DNA of 64,000 nt from Dyella_B jejuensis. Its GTDB lineage: Bacteria; Pseudomonadota; Gammaproteobacteria; Xanthomonadales; Rhodanobacteraceae. Made by a program: the position numbers and the translations under genes. The stretch spans positions 77,733 through 141,732 of the forward strand of contig NZ_JADIKJ010000013.1 in assembly GCF_044904675.1 (NCBI RefSeq), written 5' to 3'. Position 1 is the stretch's first letter; each line of letters begins with the position of its first letter. Shown here piece after piece: positions 44,094 to 54,947 of the stretch. The notes beneath the pieces are model-generated. The model did no database searches, was not told where the DNA came from, and saw only the letters and a program-made list of their open reading frames with translations.

Positions 44094-46751
44094 ATGACCC
44101 TCGTCAACGAACTCGCCACCCCGCCGATCCGCCTGCGTGACTATCACCAACCCGCCTGGTCGGTAGATACCGTTGAGCTGGAGGTCGAACTGGATATCGA
44201 CTGCACCGAAGTGTCATCACGCCTGGTATTGCGTGGTGCCGCCACCACGCCATCGACACCGCTGCGCCTGGATGGCGAAGGCCTGGAATTGCTGGCGATC
44301 TCGCTCGATGGCAAGGCGCTCGGCAGCGATGCCTACCGTTACGACAAGGGCGTGCTGGAAGTGGATGGCGTGCACGATGGCAGTGTGCTGCAGACGCGCG
44401 TGCGGATCCGCCCCGCCGCCAACACGGCGCTGGAAGGCCTGTATCTGTCGGGTTCGCGTGACAGCGGCTTTCTGTTGACGCAATGCGAGGCCGAAGGCTT
44501 TCGCCACATCACCTTCTTTCCCGATCGGCCGGATGTACTGGCCCGCTATACCGTCACCTTGCGTGCCGATCGCGCGCGTTTCCCGGTGCTGCTTGCCGGC
44601 GGCAACCCGGATGGCCAAGGCGGGCTCGCGGACGGCCGCCACTGGGCGCGATTCGTGGACCCGCATCCCAGGCCCAGCTATCTGTTCGCACTGGTGGCCG
44701 GCCGCCTGGAACACATCCAGCGCGAGTACATCACCGCGGACGGCCGCCCGGTAAAACTGGTGATCTGGTCGGAGGCGAATGTCATCGATTGTTGCCATTA
44801 CGCACTCGATGCGCTGGAACGCGCGATGCGCTGGGACGAACGCACCTACGGACGCCAGTACGACCTGGATGTATTCCATGTCGTGGCCACGCACGATTTC
44901 AACATGGGCGCGATGGAGAACAAGGGACTGAATATCTTCAACGCGAAATACCTGCTGGCCGATCCGGATAGCAGCACGGATGAGGAATATCGCGCCGTCG
45001 AAGCAGTGGTGGCGCACGAATATTTCCACAACTGGACCGGTAACCGCGTGACCTGTCGCGACTGGTTCCAGCTTTCCTTGAAGGAAGGCCTTACCGTATT
45101 CCGGGAACAGCAGTTTTCGGCGGAAATGAATTCGCCACCGTTGAAGCGCATCGAGGATGTATCGCTGCTGCGCCGCACGCAATTCCCGGAAGACGCCGGC
45201 CCGCTGGCGCATCCGGTGCGTCCGGCCGAATATCGCGAGATCAATAATTTCTATACCGCGACCGTCTATGAAAAGGGCTCGGAACTGGTGCGCATGCTCG
45301 CCGGCCGGCTCGGCCAGCATGGTTTCCGCCATGGCATGGACCTGTATTTCGAACGCCACGACGGACAGGCGGCAACGATCGAGCATTTCCTCGCCGCCCT
45401 GGGCGACGCCAACGATATCGACCTGACGCCGTACCTGGCGTGGTACGCGCAGCCAGGTACGCCGCGCCTGCATGCCAAGGGCCAATACGACCCGGCACGC
45501 CGCGAATACACGCTTACGCTGTCGCAACAGATGCGACCTGCGTCGAGCCAGCCCGACAAGATGCCTCTGCCGATTCCGGTGAAGCTATCGTTGTTCGATC
45601 AGCACGGTCGCATGCTGCCCTTGCATGGCGAGGATTTCGGTGGAGGGATACCGCAAACCGAAAGCGTGATCGTCCTCGACAAGGCCGCGCAGCATTTCAT
45701 TTTCCGCCACGTCGATGCGCCACCGGTGCCATCGCTGCTGCGTGGCTTTTCCGCTCCGGTGGTACTCGAATGCGACTACACGCCCGCGGAACTGGCCTTG
45801 TTGCTGACGCACGATGCGGATGGGTTCAATCGCTGGGAAGCCGGACAGCAGCTGGCCATGCTTGCCTTTGACAGCCTCCAGGGCACGCACGACGCCAAGG
45901 CGTGCGATGCCTGGTGCGATGCGTTGGCCGCCCTGTTCCAGCATTCCACGGTCGATGATGCGCTGCTCGCCGACCTGCTGACGCCGCCGGGTGAAATCGA
46001 GTTTGCCGACCGGCAACTTGAAGTGGATCCGGCGAAAATCCATGTGCGACGGCAAGCGCTGCAACATCGCCTGGCCACGCACATCGGCGCGCAGGCGCTG
46101 CTCGAGCGTTACCGGACATTGGCCGCCGACACCAGCCATCGGCTCGACGCCGGCAGCCAGGCCGGGCGTCGTCTCAAGCGCCGCGTGCTGGAGTTGCTTG
46201 CCTTGCTGGATGCGGATCAGGCCCATGACCTGGCGGCACGGCAATTCGAAAACGCCAAGGGCATGACCGACCGGCTTGCCGCGCTCGGCGTGCTGGTACG
46301 CGATCGCGCATGGCAGGCTGCAGATGCGCTCGTCAGCTTCCGCGAACGCTACGCGGACAATCCGTTGGCGTTGGACAAATGGTTCACCGTGCAGGCCCAG
46401 GTGCCCGGCGAGGCAGCGCTCGCCATCGTCCAGCAACTGGAAGGCGATCCGGCGTTTACCCTGAAAAATCCAAACCGCGCGCGCGCTTTGTTCGGCGCCT
46501 TCGCCAGCGCCAACCCCAGCGGGTTTCATCGCATCGACGGCGCCGGCTATCGGCTGTTTGCCGAACGGCTGATCCAACTGGATGCGCTCAACCCGCAGAT
46601 CGCAGCGCGCCTGGCGACGGCCTTCAACGGGTGGCAGCGGCTGGAGCCGGTCCGGCGCGAAGCGGCCCGCTTGGCGCTTGGCGCACTTGCGCAACGCCAG
46701 GAGCTATCGCGCAATCTGGGCGAGATCATCGGCAATGTGCTGCAGCACTGA
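44094..46751 (+). CDS. pepN: Aminopeptidase N
   Basis: Cytoplasmic M1 zinc aminopeptidase of broad specificity. 885 residues from ATG 44094, close to the 870 of E. coli; GTG 44085 is possible. Visible are GAMENKGLNIFNAKYLL, the zinc motif HEYFHNWTGNRVTCRDWFQL with the third ligand Glu in SLKEGL, and the long helical C-terminal domain. The N-terminus has no signal, unlike the M1 enzyme at 7.2 kb. Confidence 0.96.
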   Translation: MTLVNELATPPIRLRDYHQPAWSVDTVELEVELDIDCTEVSSRLVLRGAATTPSTPLRLDGEGLELLAISLDGKALGSDAYRYDKGVLEVDGVHDGSVLQTRVRIRPAANTALEGLYLSGSRDSGFLLTQCEAEGFRHITFFPDRPDVLARYTVTLRADRARFPVLLAGGNPDGQGGLADGRHWARFVDPHPRPSYLFALVAGRLEHIQREYITADGRPVKLVIWSEANVIDCCHYALDALERAMRWDERTYGRQYDLDVFHVVATHDFNMGAMENKGLNIFNAKYLLADPDSSTDEEYRAVEAVVAHEYFHNWTGNRVTCRDWFQLSLKEGLTVFREQQFSAEMNSPPLKRIEDVSLLRRTQFPEDAGPLAHPVRPAEYREINNFYTATVYEKGSELVRMLAGRLGQHGFRHGMDLYFERHDGQAATIEHFLAALGDANDIDLTPYLAWYAQPGTPRLHAKGQYDPARREYTLTLSQQMRPASSQPDKMPLPIPVKLSLFDQHGRMLPLHGEDFGGGIPQTESVIVLDKAAQHFIFRHVDAPPVPSLLRGFSAPVVLECDYTPAELALLLTHDADGFNRWEAGQQLAMLAFDSLQGTHDAKACDAWCDALAALFQHSTVDDALLADLLTPPGEIEFADRQLEVDPAKIHVRRQALQHRLATHIGAQALLERYRTLAADTSHRLDAGSQAGRRLKRRVLELLALLDADQAHDLAARQFENAKGMTDRLAALGVLVRDRAWQAADALVSFRERYADNPLALDKWFTVQAQVPGEAALAIVQQLEGDPAFTLKNPNRARALFGAFASANPSGFHRIDGAGYRLFAERLIQLDALNPQIAARLATAFNGWQRLEPVRREAARLALGALAQRQELSRNLGEIIGNVLQH

Positions 46752-46767
46752 GCCCTGTTAACGCGAA

Positions 46768-46788
46768 CGGCGACCATGCTGGTCGCCG
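46768..46788. terminator. Hairpin after pepN
   Basis: CGGCGACCA (46768-46776) and TGGTCGCCG (46780-46788) form a perfect 9-base stem with a 3-base loop, 17 bases after the pepN stop. No T-run follows, so termination by this hairpin alone is uncertain. The gap is shared with the convergent 61-residue gene. Confidence 0.5.
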
Positions 46789-46816
46789 TCGCGGGGCGGT
46801 GCGTTGAACGTTGCGC

Positions 46817-47002
46817 TCAGGCCGGCAGGTGACCCAATTCGCTGAGCAAATGACTCATGCGCGATTCCAGGCGCGGGCGCAGTTGCTGTTGTTGCGCCGA
46901 GTCGCGCTCGACCAGATGATCCATCGCCATTTCGAGGCGACCGATTTCGATCATCAGGTCGTGCCGCAGGTACACCGGTGCGAATTCGTTGCTGTTATCC
47001 AT
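46817..47002 (-). CDS. Small helical protein of unknown function
   Basis: 61 residues from ATG 47002 (MDNSNEFAPVYLRHDLMIEI). It is hydrophilic, probably alpha-helical (LMIEIGRLEMAMDHLVERDSA, then a Gln/Arg-rich helix), with no membrane segment. Third codon positions look coding. I do not recognise the family. A perfect CRP/Clp-type site lies 54 bases upstream of the start and could control it. Confidence 0.6.
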   Translation of the reverse strand: MDNSNEFAPVYLRHDLMIEIGRLEMAMDHLVERDSAQQQQLRPRLESRMSHLLSELGHLPA

Positions 47003-47055
47003 GCCACATCTCGTCGTTGTCTCGCATCTGGAATGCTGCAACAGGCGTGCCAGCC

Positions 47056-47071
47056 TGTGATACAGATCACA
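47056..47071. promoter_or_regulatory. Perfect CRP/Clp-type binding site
   Basis: TGTGATACAGATCACA matches the TGTGA-N6-TCACA consensus at every fixed position. In Xanthomonadales the CRP relative Clp binds this consensus. The site is 54 bases upstream of the minus-strand 61-residue gene. On the plus strand it overlaps CATAAT (47070-47075), so it could also repress rightward transcription toward the hairpin region and mnmG. Confidence 0.6.
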
Positions 47072-47316
47072 TAATGTTTTCGCTCCCGATCACGCAGTGA
47101 CCCTCTGCGTCAGCAGCTGCCGTTCACCGGCATAAATTTGCGTTTCAGTCACTTCATGTTCACGCGGTTAGGGCGATGATCGCTCCACGCAAACGGGGGT
47201 GCGGCGCTTCGCCGTGCAGTTCAAGAATTACCAGTTTCTGGCGCCCGGCAATACGGTCATCCTGGATTCCCCCTGTTCCTGAGACCGCCGGGCGCCAGAT
47301 CTCTTTCAAGAGATCG

Positions 47317-47356
47317 CAAAAAAACGACGGCGCCCAATGGGCGCCGTCTTGCTTCC
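47317..47356. terminator. Strong hairpin with A-run on the left
   Basis: GACGGCGCCC (47326-47335) and GGGCGCCGTC (47339-47348) pair perfectly around AAT. Seven or eight A to the left give a T-run on the minus strand, the form of an intrinsic terminator for leftward transcription. Rightward, only TTGCTTCC follows, a weak U-tract. It could end a transcript in either direction. Confidence 0.6.
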
Positions 47357-47534
47357 TGTCCCGGTACGCGAATGGACCCCTGCCGTCCTATCTCAGCGCG
47401 CGAATCGCGCGGCCTCTGCCCGTGAAAGTGCAGCGAATATCATGCAGAAACCATGCCAGCCATAGCAGGTAATGCCGTCGCGATGGCCGCGCATTATCAT
47501 AAGCCTTTGTCCGCCGATCGATTTTACCTATCCG

Positions 47535-49412
<1,878 letters not shown>

Positions 49413-49485
49413 CCCATGGCCCTCCCGGGCCCACTCCAGTGCGAGCGCGTGGCATCATGCGCGCTGCTTTATCGAGGAATGCCCC

Positions 49486-50238
49486 ATGGAAGTCTGGATC
49501 GGTCGACAGGGCGAACGCCACGGCCCCTATCAGGAAGAGCAAGTGCGCGAATGGCTGCGTAGCGGCCAGTTAAGCCGCGACGATCTGGGCTGGTATGAAG
49601 GCCTGGCGGACTGGCAGCCGCTGTCGGTGCTGTTTCCCCAGGACAAGCCGGCACCAGCCAATCCGTATGCGCCGCCGCCGTTGCAGCAGCAGGCCGCTTC
49701 GGTTTCCTTCGGCTATGCCGGCTTCTGGCAGCGCTTCAGCGCATGGTTCATCGATCTGATCATCCTGATGATTCCATCCATGATCGTGATGTATCTGCTT
49801 GGAGGCATGCAGGCCTATGATCACCTGCGCGAGCAACTGCAAGGCGGCGCCGACATGAGCGCCGCTTTCCGTGACTATGCCGCTGCAACGGAGACCTCCT
49901 CGTTGGTTTCGCTGGTCATCACCTTTTTCTATTACACGTTCTTCGAAGCATCCAAGTGGCAAGCAACACCCGGCAAGCTGGCGCTGCGCCTGCGCGTCAC
50001 CGACGTCAACGGACAACGGATCACGCTTGGCCGCTCGGCTGCACGCAACCTCGTCAGGCTGTCGGCGCTGATTTTCGGCTTGATTCCGATCATCTGCTAT
50101 CTCGCCGTGGCATGGACCCAGCGTAAACAAGGCTTGCATGATCTATGGGCCAGCACCTTCGTGCTGCATGGCACCGCGCAGGAACAACCGCCGCAACGGC
50201 CACCGTCAGGCAGCGACCACAGCCGTTTCACCGCCTGA
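49486..50238 (+). CDS. RDD-family membrane protein with GYF-like N-terminal domain
   Basis: 250 residues. The N-terminal 50 (VWIGRQGERHGPYQEEQVRE, then GWYEGLADWQPL) form a GYF_2-type module. A Pro/Ala/Gln linker follows, then an RDD domain with three to four membrane helices (FWQRFSAWFIDLIILMIPSM, SLVSLVITFFYYTFFEAS, TPGKLALRLRVTD, RSAARNLVRLSALIFGLIPI). RDD proteins are inner-membrane proteins of mostly unknown function. It is 73 bases after mnmG. Confidence 0.88.
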   Translation: MEVWIGRQGERHGPYQEEQVREWLRSGQLSRDDLGWYEGLADWQPLSVLFPQDKPAPANPYAPPPLQQQAASVSFGYAGFWQRFSAWFIDLIILMIPSMIVMYLLGGMQAYDHLREQLQGGADMSAAFRDYAAATETSSLVSLVITFFYYTFFEASKWQATPGKLALRLRVTDVNGQRITLGRSAARNLVRLSALIFGLIPIICYLAVAWTQRKQGLHDLWASTFVLHGTAQEQPPQRPPSGSDHSRFTA

Positions 50239-50415
50239 ACCCATCATTTTGCGCATGGCGCCAACCGGCAGGTTCGCGCCATTTCTTGCGTGCTGCGCGG
50301 GGGCGCGCACGCGCAACTCATGAATTCCACTTGCTTGCTATCATGAAAAATTCAAGCTGCCCAATTTCGCAGCTCGCCATCGCAACGTGGAACACCAGGG
50401 AATTCTTTCAGCCTC

Positions 50416-52737
50416 ATGCTCAGCATTGAACAACGCATTGCCCAGGACATCGCCGCCAAATCGGAGCAGGTACGCGCAGCCGTGGAACTGCTCGATGGCG
50501 GCGCCACCGTGCCCTTCATCGCACGCTATCGCAAAGAAACCACCGGTGGCCTCGACGATACGCAGTTGCGCCTGCTGGAAGAGCGCCTGCGCTACCTGCG
50601 CGAACTGGAAGAACGGCGCGCGGCGATCCTCTCGAGCATCGAGGAACAGGGCAAGCTCAGCGATGCCTTGAAAAGCGACATCCTCGCCGCCGATACCAAG
50701 GCACGACTGGAAGATCTATACCTGCCCTACAAGCCCAAGCGCCGCACCAAGGCGCAGATCGCGCGCGAAGCAGGCTTGGAGCCGCTCGCTACCGGATTGC
50801 GGGAGGATCCTGCGCAATCACCCGAAGCGTCCGCCGAGCGGTTCGTCGATGCCGAAAAAGGCGTACCGGACGTGCGCGCAGCGCTCGATGGCGCCCGCGC
50901 GATACTGATGGAAAGCATTGCCGAGGACGCGCAATTGCTCGGCGAACTGCGCGATTGGCTGTGGGAGAAAGGCCAGATTCGCGCCAAGGTGGTCGAGGGC
51001 AAGGAGAACGAGGGCGCGAAATTCCGCGACTATTTCGATCACATGGAAGCGATCGGCAAGATTCCCTCGCATCGCCTGCTTGCGCTGATGCGCGCCCGCA
51101 ACGAAGGGGTGATCGAGCTTGAGCTCGCTCCTGGCACGGATACCGAACAAGGCCATCAGGAAGGCGAAGGTCGCGTGGCCGCGCATGCCGGCATTATCGA
51201 CCGCGGTCGCGCGGCCGATGCGTGGCTGCGCGAAACCGTGCGCCTCACCTGGCGGGTCAAGCTGCATTTGCATCTCACGCTGGATCTGTTCGGCCGCGTG
51301 CGCGAAGGCGCGGAAGACGAAGCGATCCGCGTGTTCGGCGACAATCTCAAGGATCTCATGCTGGCCGCACCGGCCGGCGCCAAGACGGTAATGGGGCTGG
51401 ATCCCGGTATCCGCACCGGCGTGAAAGTGGCGGTAGTCGATCCGACCGGCAAGTTGCTCGCTACCGATACCATCTATCCGCACGAACCGCGCAAGCAGTG
51501 GGATCAGTCGCTTGCGCGCCTAGCCGTATTGAGCAAGCAGCATGGCGTCAACTTGATCGCGATCGGCAACGGCACGGCCTCGCGCGAAACCGACAAGCTG
51601 GCAGGCGAACTGATCAAGAAGCACGCCGACCTGAAGCTTTCCAAGATCGTGGTGAGTGAGGCTGGCGCGTCGGTGTATTCCGCTTCCGAAACGGCGGCCA
51701 AGGAATTTCCTGATCTGGATGTCAGCTTGCGCGGTGCGGTATCTATTGCCCGACGCCTGCAGGATCCGTTGGCGGAACTGGTGAAAATCGAGCCGAAGGC
51801 GATCGGCGTAGGCCAATACCAGCATGATGTGAACCAGGTAAAACTGGCACGCGCGCTGGACGCCAAGGTGGAGGATTGCGTGAACGCGGTCGGCGTCGAT
51901 GTGAATACCGCCTCCGCCGCCTTGCTTTCGCGGGTCGCCGGCCTCACGCCCAGCGTGGCGGAGAACGTGGTGAAGCACCGCGATGCCCACGGACCGTTTC
52001 CCAATCGCAAGGCGCTGTTGAAAGTGCCTCGCCTGGGCGACAAGGCGTTCGAGCAATGCGCGGGCTTCCTGCGCATCAGTAACGGGGACAATCCGCTGGA
52101 TGCGAGTTCGGTGCATCCGGAAACCTATCCCGTGGTCGAGCGCATCATCGCGCAGTGCGGACGCGAGGTGAAAGCGGTGATCGGCGACATCACTTTTCTG
52201 CGCGGACTCAAACCGGAGCAGTACACCGACGAACGCTTTGGCGTACCCACGGTGCGCGATATCCTCAAAGAGCTGGAAAAGCCCGGCCGCGACCCACGCC
52301 CCGAATTCGTGGCGCCGAGCTTTGCCGAAGGCGTGGAGGATCTGAAAGACCTGCAACCGGGCATGATCCTGGAGGGCCGCGTCACCAACGTGGCCGCATT
52401 CGGTGCCTTTGTCGATATCGGTGTGCACCAGGATGGCCTGGTCCATGTGTCCGCGCTCTCGCACACCTTCGTAAAAGATCCGCGCGATGCGGTGAAAGCC
52501 GGGGATATCGTGAAGGTCAAGGTGATGGAAGTGGATATTCCGCGCCAGCGCATCGGGCTGAGCATGCGGCTGGATGACGAACCCGGGCAGGTCCGGTCTC
52601 GCTCCGGCAGCGGCGAAGCTCGAGGCGGACCGCGTGAGAACCGTGAACCCAAGCGAGGCGTACCGCCATCGAAGCCGGCGGCCGCCCCGACCAATAGCGC
52701 CTTTGCGGATGCTTTCACGCGGGCCCTTAAACGGTAA
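50416..52737 (+). CDS. tex: Tex-like transcription accessory protein
   Basis: RNA-binding protein linked to transcription. 773 residues. The order is that of Tex: an N-terminal helical region (SIEQRIAQDIAAKSEQVRAA), a YqgF-like nuclease fold (GLDPGIRTGVKVAVVDPTGK), helix-hairpin-helix motifs (VNTASAALLSRVAGLTPSVA) and a C-terminal S1 domain (GMILEGRVTNVAAFGAFVDI). A basic, Gly/Ser-rich tail of about 45 residues ends it. A 177-base gap precedes it. Confidence 0.95.
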   Translation: MLSIEQRIAQDIAAKSEQVRAAVELLDGGATVPFIARYRKETTGGLDDTQLRLLEERLRYLRELEERRAAILSSIEEQGKLSDALKSDILAADTKARLEDLYLPYKPKRRTKAQIAREAGLEPLATGLREDPAQSPEASAERFVDAEKGVPDVRAALDGARAILMESIAEDAQLLGELRDWLWEKGQIRAKVVEGKENEGAKFRDYFDHMEAIGKIPSHRLLALMRARNEGVIELELAPGTDTEQGHQEGEGRVAAHAGIIDRGRAADAWLRETVRLTWRVKLHLHLTLDLFGRVREGAEDEAIRVFGDNLKDLMLAAPAGAKTVMGLDPGIRTGVKVAVVDPTGKLLATDTIYPHEPRKQWDQSLARLAVLSKQHGVNLIAIGNGTASRETDKLAGELIKKHADLKLSKIVVSEAGASVYSASETAAKEFPDLDVSLRGAVSIARRLQDPLAELVKIEPKAIGVGQYQHDVNQVKLARALDAKVEDCVNAVGVDVNTASAALLSRVAGLTPSVAENVVKHRDAHGPFPNRKALLKVPRLGDKAFEQCAGFLRISNGDNPLDASSVHPETYPVVERIIAQCGREVKAVIGDITFLRGLKPEQYTDERFGVPTVRDILKELEKPGRDPRPEFVAPSFAEGVEDLKDLQPGMILEGRVTNVAAFGAFVDIGVHQDGLVHVSALSHTFVKDPRDAVKAGDIVKVKVMEVDIPRQRIGLSMRLDDEPGQVRSRSGSGEARGGPRENREPKRGVPPSKPAAAPTNSAFADAFTRALKR

Positions 52738-52823
52738 GGCGTCCGGGTTGTTTGCGCCGCAGCATGCGCTACCGTATGGCATGCATTAACGTAACGCCCT
52801 TATAACAAAGCAGGAGCACCCGC

Positions 52824-54869
52824 ATGTTCCACCCTCGCAAGATCGCTGGCGCCGTGGCGCTGGCCCTCGGTCTCGTTGGTGCCGCCCAGGCCACGAGCAA
52901 TCCAAACCCGACGTTTAACGGCTTTATCGCTTTTGGCGACAGCCTGAGCGATGCGGGCAATATCTCGCTCGCGACGAATCCCAGCGTCCAGCCGCCGCTG
53001 GAATTCACCACCAATCCCGGCGCGGTGGTGGTACAGAATGTCGCCAGTGCGCTGGGCCATCCGCTGACGGCATCGCTTGTCGGAGGTTCCGATTACGCCT
53101 GGGGCGGCGCGGGTGTATTGAACAATTCGCCCGGCACCCCGGCGCTGGTGCCGACGCTCACGACGCAGATCGACGGCTACCTGGCCAGCGGCACGGTGAA
53201 CAGCCGTGCCCTGTATTCGGTCTGGGGCGGCGCTAACGACATTTTCTATGCGGCGACGGCCGCAATTGCCGCCGCCGCCGTGCCGGCACTGGTCCAGCAG
53301 ACCATCCAGAGTGAGGTTACGCAGGCCATCGCCGGCGGCCTGATTCCCCCCAATAACCCCGCCGCCATCGCCGCGTTTACCGCGCAGATCACGCCAACCG
53401 TGACGCAGCAGGTCGAGGCCGCCGTGGCCGCGCAGGCTGGTGTGGCCAGCCTGCAGACACAAGCCCAGGCGCAAGCCAGCGTCGTCGCCGCCGCGCAGCA
53501 GGAAGTGAAACTGATCGGCCAGCTGCAAGGCGCGGGCGCCAGGAATATCCTGGTATTCAATTTGCCCAATATCGGCCTGACCCCCGAGGCCACCGAGGAA
53601 GGCGCGACCGCAGCCTCTGCGCTGACCACCCTGAGCGTGGTCTTCAACGGCCAGCTCAATGCAGGCGTGGGACAGCTGGGCAAAGGCATCATCCCCGTCA
53701 ATACGTTCGCGCTGCTCAACCAGGTCATCGCCAATCCGGGCGCCTATGGTTTTACCAACGTGACCACGCCGGCCTGCGGCGTTGGCTCCAGCTCGGTGGC
53801 ATGCGGCCCGCAAGGTTCCGGCCTGCCTTACACCTACGCTCCGGGCACCAACGAAAGCTATCTGTTTGCGGACGGCGTGCATCCGACCACCGCGGCAGAC
53901 CGCATGCTGGCCCAGGCGGTGCTGTCGGAACTGGCGGCGCCGCAGCAGATCTCGTTGCTGCAGGAGGCGCCGCTCGCCGCGATCACCACGCAGACTTCCG
54001 TGGTGCGCAACCAGATGATGGCCGATCAGTTCGGCAGTCCCACACGCGCGTTCGCCAGCATCAGCTACTCGAACCAGCAATTCGACCAGAGCGCGGGCGC
54101 TCCCAAGACCACCAGCAACAATGTTGACTTGACCGTGGGCGCCGATGTGCGCGCCAGCGACAACATTTCGGCAGGCGTGGCGCTGGGTATCGGCGAACAT
54201 TACGCCGATGTCAGTGGCGGTGGCGGTTACGATCTGCAGGCACTCACTGGCCTGGGTTATCTGACGTGGCATTCGGGCGGTGCGTATGCAGGCGCTTATG
54301 GCGATTTCGGCCAAGCCAGCTACACCAATATCAATCGTGTGTTCGATATCGGCGGCTACCGCACCAACGAAAACGGCAAGACCGACGGTTCCTATGTCGG
54401 CATGGGCCTGCATGGCGGATACTGGTTCGATGTATCGGGCTTCAAGACGGGTCCGTTCGCCAACATCGAATACCAGAACATCAAGATCAACGGCTACAGC
54501 GAAGGTGGCAACGATGCCACGGCCATGTGGTTTGGCCGGCAGGAACGCAATGCGCTGATCAGTACCCTGGGCTGGAGCTTGCAGGGCCATTGGCAGACGC
54601 ACGGCATGGACCTGGCGCCGTATGTCGAACTGGGCTGGAATCATGACAGCCGCGCCAGCACCGACATGGTGACCGCAGGCTTGAACAGCATGAACGGTAG
54701 TTTCGAAATGGCCGGCTTTACGCCCGACAAGAATTGGGGTTCGGCCAATGTAGGAGTGCTGGCGCAGTTCACGTCCAACATCTCCGGCTGGATCGCCTAC
54801 AACGGTCACTTCGCGGATGACAGCCAGCGCTACAACGGTGTGAACCTGGGTTTGAAGTTCGGCTTCTAA
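52824..54869 (+). CDS. EstA-like GDSL esterase autotransporter
   Basis: 681 residues. Signal peptide 1-23, ending AQA. The GDSL passenger has block I FGDSLSDAGN (nucleophile Ser 40), GGANDIF (block III) and DGVHPT (block V, catalytic Asp and His). Between about 150 and 230 is an Ala/Gln-rich helical insert. The C-terminal beta-barrel (about 405-681) ends in Phe (LGLKFGF), as needed for outer-membrane insertion. The esterase is thus displayed on the cell surface. GGAG precedes the ATG. A shared terminator lies after it. Confidence 0.93.
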   Translation: MFHPRKIAGAVALALGLVGAAQATSNPNPTFNGFIAFGDSLSDAGNISLATNPSVQPPLEFTTNPGAVVVQNVASALGHPLTASLVGGSDYAWGGAGVLNNSPGTPALVPTLTTQIDGYLASGTVNSRALYSVWGGANDIFYAATAAIAAAAVPALVQQTIQSEVTQAIAGGLIPPNNPAAIAAFTAQITPTVTQQVEAAVAAQAGVASLQTQAQAQASVVAAAQQEVKLIGQLQGAGARNILVFNLPNIGLTPEATEEGATAASALTTLSVVFNGQLNAGVGQLGKGIIPVNTFALLNQVIANPGAYGFTNVTTPACGVGSSSVACGPQGSGLPYTYAPGTNESYLFADGVHPTTAADRMLAQAVLSELAAPQQISLLQEAPLAAITTQTSVVRNQMMADQFGSPTRAFASISYSNQQFDQSAGAPKTTSNNVDLTVGADVRASDNISAGVALGIGEHYADVSGGGGYDLQALTGLGYLTWHSGGAYAGAYGDFGQASYTNINRVFDIGGYRTNENGKTDGSYVGMGLHGGYWFDVSGFKTGPFANIEYQNIKINGYSEGGNDATAMWFGRQERNALISTLGWSLQGHWQTHGMDLAPYVELGWNHDSRASTDMVTAGLNSMNGSFEMAGFTPDKNWGSANVGVLAQFTSNISGWIAYNGHFADDSQRYNGVNLGLKFGF

Positions 54870-54888
54870 GCCGGCTTCCACCTGGAGC

Positions 54889-54919
54889 AAAAAAGCCGTC
54901 CATTGCGGACGGCTTTTTT
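54889..54919. terminator. Bidirectional terminator between estA-like and ybaY-like genes
   Basis: GCCGTCC (54895-54901) and GGACGGC (54907-54913) form a stem with a 5-base loop, flanked by AAAAAA on the left and TTTTTT on the right. It can end transcription from both convergent genes. Confidence 0.92.
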
Positions 54920-54947
54920 ATGCGTCGTACTTTGTTGTGCGACAGGC

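Larger units (their letters stand above)
47003..47534. other. 532-base gene-poor, hairpin-rich region before mnmG
   Basis: It contains a CRP/Clp-type site (47056-47071), a 12-base inverted repeat (CTGGCGCCCGGC at 47238-47249 with GCCGGGCGCCAG at 47287-47298), the short hairpin ATCTCTTTCAAGAGAT (47299-47314), an A-run, and a strong 10-base stem (47326-47348). A 27-codon frame from GTG 47199 to TGA 47282 (VRRFAVQFKNYQFLAPGNTV) has no convincing ribosome binding site. The arrangement would suit a small RNA of a few hundred bases, but no known RNA family was recognised. Confidence 0.4.

Noticed and set aside
52800..54890. A 696-codon open frame antisense to the estA-like gene
   Set aside because: The plus-strand product has a signal peptide, GDSL blocks and a barrel ending in Phe; the antisense product shows no domain.
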